IMG/VR virus record: IMGVR_UViG_3300005663_002609
Coordinates: 1 to 28,493 of that record
DNA: 28,493 bases
Reading direction: 5' to 3' (one strand)
From: a virus
Shown: piece after piece, positions 15,601 to 21,377 of the stretch
How positions within the stretch are numbered: the first letter of the stretch is position 1
How the letters are laid out: every line of letters starts with the position of its first letter
Position numbers and translations under genes: made by a program
The notes under the pieces: generated by a model
Told to the model about the DNA's origin: nothing
Database searches by the model: none
What the model saw: only the letters and a program-made list of their open reading frames with translations

Positions 15601-16090
15601 GTACGGTAGCGACGCCAGCCACAGCCGTTTGCGTTATTGATACGTGGTCCGCAGCCTCAGTCCAAGCCAAGGTGAAATCTTCCGACGTCGAAAAATTGTC
15701 CGCCGCAGCCGTCCAGTTTATGTGCTTGTTGGCCACCCAGTTCGTAAGCTGGTCATGGTCGACCAGATCCCCACCTCCTACCTCGTGCGATGCAGCGTGT
15801 GCAGCCGGTGCTCCTGGAGCTGCCCAGCTTGGTATGCCGGCGGCAAGCGTAAGCACGTTTGTATTGGCCCCCGTGGCCAGGTTCACCCATGCCGTGCCGT
15901 TATAATATAGTACGTTCCCAGTAGCCAAGCCCGTAAGTGTAACATCTCCCAAATCCCCTAAATCCGAACCGGAGACGGGTTCGTAATAGTCCAGCTTCCG
16001 GGTGAACGGATTGTATTTGTAACGCGCCGAAAGCGGTATTGCTATGAGTAGGCACAGCGCGATGAGAAAGCTAATTAATCGTTTTGTCAT
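12662..16090 (-). CDS. large fibre-like protein with signal peptide, repeats and carbohydrate-binding domain
   Basis: This 1142-aa protein begins with a Sec-type signal (TKR, then LISFLIALCLLIAIPLS) and is followed by YKYNPFTRKLDYYEP, a short motif often seen at the start of phage fibres. Residues about 140-437 form four repeats of roughly 75 residues (each starting AWTEAADH-like and holding FIDDDRTG). Further on come an NLLSNSGFGVWSQSD segment and a family 4/9-like carbohydrate-binding beta sandwich (RNGGFATDTDPPPGW, then TMLFDEVTSYE). The C-terminal third is beta-rich. It overlaps the preceding gene by 20 bp. A signal peptide on such a protein is unusual. Confidence 0.65.
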   Translation of the reverse strand: MTKRLISFLIALCLLIAIPLSARYKYNPFTRKLDYYEPVSGSDLGDLGDVTLTGLATGNVLYYNGTAWVNLATGANTNVLTLAAGIPSWAAPGAPAAHAASHEVGGGDLVDHDQLTNWVANKHINWTAAADNFSTSEDFTLAWTEAADHVSITQTAVAGVATVPLINIDDDRTGVTADTVGEATIVMNAAGTYAFYIQTGQAYFAADTTQVEDVFIEWADAADHMVIHQGSESGIENQPLIFIDDDRTGAFANAVGEATIVMNAAGTYAFYVQTGEVYFDQRATFTDEVSMAWAEASDYLNIYQASATQTEDVALVAITSEAEGATVDEPSEALLVLNTEQAISWALYAQSGIVEYADNVYWNWAGATDRAIITQTAVAGTEGQPLIFIDDARTGATASSKEEATIRIDAEGSHALYIEDGYVYFAAAAVFESASDVITTNKFWAKDNAWIAWGTAIDWQTNWDENAGGDDLLVHVFMGSGTTALWYSLLNPSGMTDHNSYLSPTFVLTNDEGADTNDYSGVVIGERAQANVKIAHYFDFYAMTGASDGSVDVGDELAAIFRFGASGSATPDFATTPGDVLFEGSVEVDGALWVADNPIRENLLSNSGFGVWSQSDTNKGIATITYDAGSAGGGSAPSVGDAAVGGTSGAVAKVISYTIGSGAFATNDATGVVTVGAVSSDFAFVNNETITFGGVETASINMSDGAVQVGKLRNGGFATDTDPPPGWDAINSTLTTEAGGEVGNCLQIDRTGGAWQSADQQMAGLVVGKIYKASAYVKSGTSGDEDFRLGIVTADKVASIAKKDGVSSGAWVLYSVSFEATETNHWLVVYKQTATAGTMLFDEVTSYEITPGATAADILACDMWEKNTVGHIYREHDGTNTKDGSFYSAKMVPNAGGFYLLFPKTYYSNEYHLKHFAGRTVTFGVWVKTLAASHAYLRAYDGVTTTNGDYHTGGGAFEWLEITKVIASAASNVHFQVRTDLAGNVDGTTIVYVNQPMLVYGSAIGEGNYQKKSQEFIWLEKKIQSNAYDGLLAQSDLAYTDLNLEADSDAMLPKGIRVIAIHTEIDDSASGGGTDVHLELRKNATAGTFYCNSVAGKPNNVHSHQMGLQPCDVNGDIDIHLDASGGSTLDIDELEYHGVQIN
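14780..15670 (-). repeat. four imperfect coding repeats in the fibre gene
   Basis: The fibre gene has four tandem units of about 75, 75, 71 and 75 codons. Units one and two are nearly the same at the protein level (EATIVMNAAGTYAFY in both), and the third and fourth have diverged. DNA identity between the first two is visible (both have a GGTGGCTTCGCC-like stretch), so they look like recent duplications within the gene. Confidence 0.6.
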
Positions 16091-16472
16091 TTTCCTTTAC
16101 CTCCTTTTTGATCTGCTCCTCCAACATCTTCCGCCGTAACTGTTCTTGCAACTTGAGGAAGTCGGAGCGCTCTATAAAAATGCCCCCCTCGAGATTCAGC
16201 ACTACGTCTTCAGGCATATCCTTGAACTCCTCGAAGCGGGTCTTAAGTTCTTTTTTATAGGCTTCCACTTTCTCGTCAAATTTTTTATTGAAATCGTTCA
16301 GCATCCACTGCAAGTTCTCTTGCATGTACTCCGGCAACTTCCACGTCTTTACCTTCTTCGCGTCGGCTGGTGGCTTCGGTTGCTCCTGCCCCAAAGCAAT
16401 TAGGTGAAAATAGCCGCCCATAATTAGGGTAAATATAAAAACGCTAATGAATAATTCCCTCATGATTTTCAT
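16071..16472 (-). CDS. secreted or membrane-anchored coiled-coil protein
   Basis: This 133-aa protein starts at ATG 16472, which has a good AAGGAGG site 10 nt upstream. It has an N-terminal hydrophobic stretch (MRELFISVFIFTLIMGG) that acts as a signal peptide or anchor, then a Pro-rich linker and a long charged helix region (FDEKVEAYKKELKTRFEEF) and a C-terminal coiled coil. It overlaps the fibre gene by 20 bp. A longer frame from a TTG at 16541 would add 23 residues that come from the duplicated cassette and would bury the signal, so I prefer the shorter form. I do not recognise a family; a partner for the fibre is an inference. Confidence 0.6.
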   Translation of the reverse strand: MKIMRELFISVFIFTLIMGGYFHLIALGQEQPKPPADAKKVKTWKLPEYMQENLQWMLNDFNKKFDEKVEAYKKELKTRFEEFKDMPEDVVLNLEGGIFIERSDFLKLQEQLRRKMLEEQIKKEVKENDKTIN

Positions 16473-16485
16473 TCTTTTTTCCTCC

Positions 16486-16679
16486 TTGGCGATGTTATTG
16501 TGCTTCAATATATCCGTGAGTGGATTGGGCATGCTATGCAATACTATAACCCCCTGGATTTCGGATATTTACGGAAGGCGGTTTTTTTATACCGTTGTTT
16601 ATAGGCGGGATACAAAAAAAGCGGGCAAATTACCCTCTTGACAAACTATTTATATAATTTCTTTTATCTCAAAGTCTTT
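16486..16679 (-). repeat. duplicated leader/start cassette, copy A
   Basis: This 194-bp segment is about 90% identical to 27894-28084. In minus-strand order it holds the last codons of the 93-aa gene, a terminator-like hairpin, a spacer, a GGGGGTT ribosome-binding site, a TTG start and the first 19 codons of an NlpC/P60-like frame. In this copy the gene from which the last codons come is absent, so the copy is a transplanted fragment. A T-G wobble keeps the hairpin. Confidence 0.9.
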
Positions 16680-16703
16680 GTAAAGCAAAGATTTTCGAAA
16701 AAA

Positions 16704-16727
16704 GCGATAAATATCGGTATTTATTGC
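16704..16727 (+). promoter_or_regulatory. operator-like palindrome upstream of the plus-strand cassette
   Basis: GCGATAAATA and TATTTATTGC form 10-nt arms around TCGG, with one mismatch. It lies about 31 bp before the -35 of the plus-strand promoter, in the AT-rich divergent region. It may be the site for a small regulator such as the RHH-like protein of the cassette. Confidence 0.45.
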
Positions 16728-16757
16728 ATTATTTGTGCAGATTTATGCAGATTTTAC

Positions 16758-16786
16758 TTGACAAGCGCAATCAAATATGAGACAAT
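16758..16786 (+). promoter_or_regulatory. sigma-70-type promoter of the plus-strand cassette
   Basis: TTGACA (16758-16763) is followed after 17 nt by GACAAT (16781-16786), a perfect -35 and a 4/6 -10. Expected start near 16793, giving a leader of about 180 nt before the LPD29 gene. The direct repeat GCAGATTT (16737 and 16747) lies just before it. A GGGGTCTTCCCC hairpin lies just before the ribosome-binding site at 16961. Confidence 0.6.
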
Positions 16787-16971
16787 AAGTATGCAATGAG
16801 AGAGGAAAGAAAGAGAAGACAACGACGGTGGTCGCCCCTCCGTTCTTTTTGGTTCTCGATTATGAGAACGTTTCTGAGCGACCAAGGATTTTTCGACAGG
16901 ATGGTGATGGCATGAGAAAGAAAGACGGCCACTTGATTGGTTCGGGGTCTTCCCCTCTCAAAGGAGGCATC

Positions 16972-17871
16972 ATGATTCAAGGAAACAAGTTTCAAGGAAA
17001 TCTTGAAGTCGGCATGCGTGTTTACGGCGCCCTCTACGGCGGACGTGATGGCATCATCTTCAAGATAAGGGGCGATCAAAGTCCAGAAAGTATTCGTAGT
17101 CTGGGCGGAGGTTGCGTAGTAACGGGTGGCTCAGCTACTATCGACGTTGTGTTCGCAAAAGGCACGATCAGTCGAGGCATCCCCGAGTCAATCGTTCGAG
17201 GCGTTCAGTGGAGCATCAGTGACGGCGATCTGGCCAACGAAGAAGAGATACAACACGCTCTGGCATATGCTGAACTCGAAAGCAGACGAAAAGAGATGAG
17301 TGACAAAGAAGAAGCTCAAGCGAAAGAAGAGTGTCGCAAAGCTTTTCTCGCTGCTCACCCAGAGCTAACTCCAGTAGATCCTGAAAAGTACGACTCGCTC
17401 ACTAAGGGTGGCAAGAACTTGAGACGAGAATTGAAAGACGCTTTCCCAGAAACCAAATTCTCTGTTCGATCTCGTTCTTATTCTGGTGGCGATTCAATCG
17501 ACATCAACTGGACTGACGGCCCGACGACTGAAGTAGTTGAGAAGATATCCGGCAAGTATCAACAAGGCGATTTCAACGGGATGGAAGACATTTACGAGTA
17601 CAGCAACAGCAACGTCTGGCCAGATGTTTTCGGTGGAGCAAAGTATGTAATGACTAATCGATCTTATTCGAACGAGGCTTATCTTCAAGCTGTCGCAGAA
17701 GTTGAGAAAGAGTGGGCCATCAAGCTCAAAGTTTCATACACTTCATTCAACTCTGCTTATATCTCCAATGAAGATGACAAGAATGTTGATGATGCAAGCA
17801 ACGCACGTTATTGGTCAGGAAGTCAGTTGGTCAACCGGAAGCTTTCAGAGACCGATTTCAGAAAACAATAA
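16972..17871 (+). CDS. LPD29-domain polyvalent-type protein
   Basis: This 299-aa protein begins at ATG 16972, preceded by AAAGGAGG. The N-terminal 100 residues ([18 protein letters not shown], then [15 protein letters not shown]) form a beta-rich domain often found with LPD29. The segment at about residues 146-207 ([20 protein letters not shown], then [16 protein letters not shown] and EKISGKYQ) fits the large polyvalent protein-associated domain 29. Polyvalent proteins are injected or transferred phage and conjugative-element proteins that manipulate the recipient. It lies on the strand opposite the head operon, with its own promoter. An earlier start at 16828 would have no ribosome-binding site. 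Its exact activity is unknown. Confidence 0.7.
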   Translation: MIQGNKFQGNLEVGMRVYGALYGGRDGIIFKIRGDQSPESIRSLGGGCVVTGGSATIDVVFAKGTISRGIPESIVRGVQWSISDGDLANEEEIQHALAYAELESRRKEMSDKEEAQAKEECRKAFLAAHPELTPVDPEKYDSLTKGGKNLRRELKDAFPETKFSVRSRSYSGGDSIDINWTDGPTTEVVEKISGKYQQGDFNGMEDIYEYSNSNVWPDVFGGAKYVMTNRSYSNEAYLQAVAEVEKEWAIKLKVSYTSFNSAYISNEDDKNVDDASNARYWSGSQLVNRKLSETDFRKQ

Positions 17872-17882
17872 AGGAGGCTAAA

Positions 17883-18041
17883 ATGACTCTTGAAAAAGCA
17901 AAGAGGATCGTCGGTAATCAGGGGACTTGGGCATTGAGAAACATGGTGAGGGCATTGAAGATGCTCCCACGGCTCAACACTCCAGAAGATGAGGAACGGC
18001 TCGAAGCAGCAAAGGTCGTATTAAAAAGTCGGAGGATATAA
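17883..18041 (+). CDS. 52-aa small helical protein
   Basis: A short gene begins 9 bp after the LPD29 stop with a GGAGGC site. It encodes [20 protein letters not shown] followed by a basic helix and a second helix rich in Glu and Ala ([18 protein letters not shown]). Its stop overlaps the next ATG by one base (TAATG). It resembles no family I can name. It is the second member of a tight four-gene plus-strand unit. Confidence 0.6.
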   Translation: MTLEKAKRIVGNQGTWALRNMVRALKMLPRLNTPEDEERLEAAKVVLKSRRI

Positions 18042-18196
18042 TGATTGGCCCGAAAATTCATAAGGTCAACGGCGAAGAGAAATTCAAGTGTAGCAAATGC
18101 AAACAATTCTTTGATACACTGAAAGGCTCAGCATACTACACACGGTTTCGTGAAAAACGATATCGATGGTTGTGTGATTCTTGCTTTTCGCTTTAA
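18041..18196 (+). CDS. 51-aa zinc-ribbon protein
   Basis: The ATG overlaps the upstream stop and has a GGAGG site. The protein carries FKCSKCKQFF and WLCDSCFSL, two CxxC knuckles separated by about 26 residues, which together would bind one zinc ion. Small zinc ribbons in phages often act as nucleic-acid- or protein-binding adaptors. It lies between the 52-aa gene and the RHH-like gene. Confidence 0.65.
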   Translation: MIGPKIHKVNGEEKFKCSKCKQFFDTLKGSAYYTRFREKRYRWLCDSCFSL

Positions 18197-18211
18197 CGAA
18201 GGAGAAATAAA

Positions 18212-18364
18212 ATGAAAAAATCTGAAATCCTTTACGTCAGGCTCGACGCTAAACTCTACAAAGAAATCAACGAATGTGCAAAAGAAGAAGGCGGTAGATC
18301 AGCAGCGTCTATCGCTAGGCAAGCTATTGTGGAATTTTTGGAAAGGAAAAAATCTAAGAAGTAG
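18212..18364 (+). CDS. 50-aa ribbon-helix-helix (CopG/Arc-like) protein
   Basis: The gene begins after AAGGAG with MKKSEILYVRLDAKLYKEIN. The N-terminal strand (ILYVRLD) followed by a helix (AKLYKEINECAKEEG) and a second helix beginning SAASIARQAIVEFLER is the ribbon-helix-helix layout. RHH proteins bind palindromic operators as dimers and often repress their own operon. The operator-like palindrome upstream of the cassette is a fair candidate target. It is the last gene of the plus-strand unit, followed by a strong terminator. Confidence 0.65.
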   Translation: MKKSEILYVRLDAKLYKEINECAKEEGGRSAASIARQAIVEFLERKKSKK

Positions 18365-18381
18365 CTTTCCCACCTGAAGAG

Positions 18382-18412
18382 GGGTCGCCTATTTCAGGCG
18401 ACCCTTTTTTTT
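18382..18412 (+). terminator. strong rho-independent terminator of the plus-strand cassette
   Basis: A 9-bp stem (GGGTCGCCT/AGGCGACCC) around ATTTC is followed by eight T residues. It ends the plus-strand unit 18 bp after its last stop. The minus-strand gene that ends here has its stop inside the stem, but no U tract on that side. Confidence 0.9.
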
Positions 18413-18613
18413 ATATTTTTCTGCTTCCTGTTTTGTTATTTCCTTATAGTTGTCCGCATCGCTGGCGAGTCCGGTCACAGCGATCGTTTCAGGATCAAAC
18501 ACCCATTTCTTGCCGTCCCATCTTTCTAGGATTATCGGGCTTGCTTCTAGGTCAACTCGCATTAACGAGCCTTCGACCTCTTCAATCGTGTAGATGTAAT
18601 ATTTTATGCTCAT
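18389..18613 (-). CDS. 74-aa small phage protein
   Basis: This protein encodes a beta-rich domain (MSIKYYIYTIEEVEG, then ASPIILERWDGKKWVF) and a short acidic-basic helical tail (ITKQEAEKYKKKG). It lies near the end of the head operon, just after the MuF gene and a 39-aa gene. Its stop falls inside the terminator of the opposing cassette. The tail resembles those of short phage proteins. It could be a simple structural-operon passenger or, by position, an immunity partner of the MuF effector; nothing in the sequence decides this. Confidence 0.6.
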   Translation of the reverse strand: MSIKYYIYTIEEVEGSLMRVDLEASPIILERWDGKKWVFDPETIAVTGLASDADNYKEITKQEAEKYKKKGRLK

Positions 18614-18655
18614 CTCTTAGTTTATTTTATCATATTTTTTATCGCAATTCTGCCT

Positions 18656-18775
18656 TTATCTTTTGGGTTTTTTCTTCTCCCTCTCTTCTTTCTTTCGTTG
18701 TTCTATTGAGGCACCCTTCCAATCCTTTGTCCTGCTCAATTTTCTTGCCAGCTTCTCTTTGTCTTTTTCTCTCAT
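18656..18775 (-). CDS. 39-aa basic charged peptide
   Basis: The ATG overlaps the stop of the MuF gene (ATGA), with a GGAGGAG site before it. It encodes MREKDKEKLARKLSRTKDWK, a short neutral piece (GASIEQ) and a Lys/Glu-rich tail. More than 60% of residues are charged. The start/stop overlap shows that it is coupled to the MuF gene. No family is recognised. Confidence 0.55.
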   Translation of the reverse strand: MREKDKEKLARKLSRTKDWKGASIEQRKKEEREKKKPKR

Positions 18776-20838
18776 GGGCCTATCTCCTCCAAATATACGT
18801 TAAGAACCTTTCTGGGTTTTCCTCCCTCGGTCCAAGGTTTAAGCGTCTCTTCTTCAATGCGTGTTATTTTAAATCTATGAGAATTTACAATAACTTCACC
18901 CTCTTGGGCCTGCATCGAAAAGCTGGAGATATCCAACTCTTGCGTGTGCGTCCGACCTTTTTTCAAATAAAATCTTATGTTATTACCTTCTGCTTCTGAA
19001 AATATTTTCATGGTCGACTTATTTGTTGTCCAACTTGAAATAACCGTATCAATCTGGGCAATCTCCCCTGCTTTATATTTCTTGAATGCAGAATAAGTAT
19101 CATCTGCGACACCATAAAGCCCCCGATACAAAGTCATTTCTGTTGCGCCATCAACATAGGTGAGGAATAATTTTTCCATTATTTCTGCATCTTTTTTTAT
19201 CTGGATTCCAAACTGATGCACCATGTTCTCTCTTTCAATCTCCCCTGCATTCAAATACTTTCGGATCATTAAATAGCTATCATCTGACCACGTTTGAATA
19301 ATTTCTATTTCCGCAGCTGTTACATTTTTATAAAAATTAGCCCGCTGAATAAATAAATTCTCTGCACCCTGGGGCATCACAAAGTTATCCCAGTTTTTAA
19401 TCATTTGAGCATTCAACGCTTCTACTATTTCAGGATTCGTAGAGACTCGTGCTTTTTCATATATCAGATGATTTTTTTCAACGATCGATACTCCCTGCTT
19501 GGTATGATATTGGACTTCAAAAGTCAGTTTACTTCTGGGGTCATAATACTTTGCATTGATGCCCTGGTAGGGACCCTTTTTCCCGTAATAATTAGTGACC
19601 TTTTTCAGTTTGTAGCCCTGCCTTGATAATTGGAGATCTATTTGATTTACGATGGAAGCAAAATTTTTCGTAGGCGCCACGACTGTATACCGGACCGTAT
19701 CTTGTATCCCTTTTGCTATTTGCTCCATTGACATGGATGGATGTTTTTGGGCTAGCTTAGCCATCTTTCTTTCCATCGAGCCTGCTGTCTTTAGTCTGAA
19801 TTCAAGTTTATTGAGGGAAGCCCCAGTGTCGGATGTAATTCCTTTCATACTACGTGTTATGCCAGGCTCATATTTTTTGGCATGGCTTGAAAGCTCATTC
19901 GCATAAGAGCTTGGAGGTTTTATCTTCCCACTCATCACCCATGTTCCCTCGCAATTCGGATGCGCCGGCAATACACCAGAGGCTGCAGCCAGTGAATAGA
20001 TACGGCCATTGTTCATTTGGCAATCATCGTCCGGTGCGTCGGGATCCTCTACGCGCTCCAGATTCTTTACTCCCATTTGGCCATAGCCTTGTCTCTGCCC
20101 CTCGGTCAAAGCGTATGCCGATTCTGTCCGAGCTATGGTCATGGTTCTGCGACGGTGAAGCCGACCTGCATATCGCTCTGCTTTTTTAGCTGCTTCTTTT
20201 GCGACTACACCCTCTGCTATAAGCTTTGTGTGAAAATTACTAACCGCTCCAACCTGCCGGCTATTCAATCCAACAATCGGTCGTAATTCCCTGGCTATGG
20301 CTGGCATCGACTTCCCTGCTTGGATTCCGGTGGTGATGACGTCTCTTATTCCTTGCATCGTTTCTGCGGTTATCTCCACGACAAGTTCTGCTCCGTGTGT
20401 GTTCACCCAATTTACAGCCTCGATGCCAATCGGGTCGAAGCGCGCCTGCTTCTCCACCATGCGTCGCTCCATCACAGCGTTGCCGCCTTCAGTGAGGATT
20501 TCCATGAGCTCCGGTTTTATAAGCTCCTCACCATGGCGCCTGATTTTTTCCCAGTCTGCTATGCTCTTTACCATTGTCGCAGGGGTTTGGCCTCGCATCC
20601 TGGAAAGACCCGCCCTGAGCTTCTTATCCGTAAATTCAAGCCACTCTTTGATTTTAGGGACTATCTTGCGTTCAGCCTTTCTGTGCATCAGCACATAGTT
20701 TCGGTGTGCTCTCCGCGTACTTCTATCCTTCGCAAGGATGATGTCTATCGCAATCAGCTGTATCTCTTCAGGGCTTGCTGGCATAGGATAGTTCAGAGGA
20801 TGTTCAAGAGTATTCATTTTGGATTCGTCTAGTATCAA
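18772..20838 (-). CDS. MuF head protein fused to RelA/SpoT-like and ADP-ribosyltransferase domains
   Basis: This 688-aa protein has three parts. Residues about 170-300 are the MuF/SPP1 gp7 minor head domain, with TIARTESAYALTEGQ and the closing PAHPNCEGTW. Residues about 335-465 look like a RelA/SpoT-type nucleotidyltransferase: DTVRYTVV, NYYGKKGPYQGIN and FEVQYHT, corresponding to the EIQIRT motif. Residues about 505-688 fit an ADPrib_exo_Tox-type ART, with LYRG (R572), SSWTT (601-605) and EGE (646-648), the R-S-E set. MuF proteins enter the capsid with the portal, and some act as polymorphic toxins. It starts at a TTG overlapping the preceding stop; ATG at residue 8 is an alternative. Catalysis is not shown. 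Confidence 0.8.
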   Translation of the reverse strand: MILDESKMNTLEHPLNYPMPASPEEIQLIAIDIILAKDRSTRRAHRNYVLMHRKAERKIVPKIKEWLEFTDKKLRAGLSRMRGQTPATMVKSIADWEKIRRHGEELIKPELMEILTEGGNAVMERRMVEKQARFDPIGIEAVNWVNTHGAELVVEITAETMQGIRDVITTGIQAGKSMPAIARELRPIVGLNSRQVGAVSNFHTKLIAEGVVAKEAAKKAERYAGRLHRRRTMTIARTESAYALTEGQRQGYGQMGVKNLERVEDPDAPDDDCQMNNGRIYSLAAASGVLPAHPNCEGTWVMSGKIKPPSSYANELSSHAKKYEPGITRSMKGITSDTGASLNKLEFRLKTAGSMERKMAKLAQKHPSMSMEQIAKGIQDTVRYTVVAPTKNFASIVNQIDLQLSRQGYKLKKVTNYYGKKGPYQGINAKYYDPRSKLTFEVQYHTKQGVSIVEKNHLIYEKARVSTNPEIVEALNAQMIKNWDNFVMPQGAENLFIQRANFYKNVTAAEIEIIQTWSDDSYLMIRKYLNAGEIERENMVHQFGIQIKKDAEIMEKLFLTYVDGATEMTLYRGLYGVADDTYSAFKKYKAGEIAQIDTVISSWTTNKSTMKIFSEAEGNNIRFYLKKGRTHTQELDISSFSMQAQEGEVIVNSHRFKITRIEEETLKPWTEGGKPRKVLNVYLEEIGP

Positions 20839-21140
20839 TTCCCTCTTCCTTTCCTTCCTCCATGCGGGATTACGAACTGAGGCTTTGTTATCATAGAGCC
20901 CTCTTGCTTATTCTTGGCCGATTCCCTCTGCTCATCAATCTCCTCCTGGGTCACTTCCTGCATGAATGCGACATTGCATTCTTTAAGCAACGGAATGACC
21001 ATATTCAGGCCTTCCTGCCTTTTGACCATGAGAATCTGGTTATGGAATATCTCGTCCCACTGCTTCTCGCTCTCGTCCTTTATGTTGCCGTCGACGATAA
21101 TATTTATCCGTGGCTCTTTAAGGCAGATTAAGATTGGCAT
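20835..21140 (-). CDS. 101-aa conserved phage protein, unknown
   Basis: This protein has an N-terminal beta portion (LICLKEPRINIIVDG), a helical middle (ESEKQWDEIFHNQILMVKRQ) and a charged tail ending in a Gly/Arg-rich GGRKGRGN. It lies between the small HTH-like gene and the MuF gene, sharing a 4-bp stop/start overlap with the latter. The ATG follows TAGGAGG. Proteins of this position and size are common in phage head modules but I cannot assign a role. Confidence 0.6.
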   Translation of the reverse strand: MPILICLKEPRINIIVDGNIKDESEKQWDEIFHNQILMVKRQEGLNMVIPLLKECNVAFMQEVTQEEIDEQRESAKNKQEGSMITKPQFVIPHGGRKGRGN

Positions 21141-21149
21141 TCATACCTC

Positions 21150-21377
21150 CTATACCAGTGTTTCAACATAATACCTGCTTAACAGATATCGCTTGATGTA
21201 TTCACACTGTTCCTCACTAGGCTTCATCGTTCCTCTGAAAAGCGCGGCTATAAACACCTCCGTCCATGTCCAGCCCAACGTCGTCATGCTCGTTGCGAGC
21301 TGGGCGTTGGTCCACGATTTTTGCGTTTTGTACCTTCTCAGCAGTTCGACCGCATCTTTAATTTCGGGTTGGTTCAT
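21150..21377 (-). CDS. 75-aa helix-turn-helix-like protein
   Basis: This protein is all-helical. SWTNAQLATSMTTLGWTW followed by VFIAALFRGTMKPSEEQC is the recognition-helix pattern of a Cro/C1-like HTH, with the conserved 'G..kPs.eq' loop. Its ATG overlaps the portal stop (ATGA) and is preceded by AGGAGGC. It is unusual for such a regulator to sit between portal and MuF genes. It may bind DNA as a regulator, or use the fold structurally in the head. The HTH call is by pattern. Confidence 0.5.
   Translation of the reverse strand: MNQPEIKDAVELLRRYKTQKSWTNAQLATSMTTLGWTWTEVFIAALFRGTMKPSEEQCEYIKRYLLSRYYVETLV

Noticed and set aside
15179-15640. Long plus-strand open frame antisense to the fibre gene
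   Set aside because: It lies fully opposite a well-supported repeat-containing gene, has no ribosome-binding site and mirrors the repeats of the sense gene.
14780-15670. Repeats in the fibre gene as a CRISPR array
   Set aside because: The period is over 200 bp, the repeats are coding and diverge gradually with no unique spacers.
16637-16665. TTGACA in the duplicated cassette as a plus-strand promoter
   Set aside because: No acceptable -10 is found 16-18 nt downstream in either copy, and the sequence is explained as the C-terminal codons of the 93-aa gene on the other strand.
16828-16971. Earlier start for the LPD29 gene
   Set aside because: The extra 48 residues have no ribosome-binding site and no family similarity, while AAAGGAGG lies right before ATG 16972.
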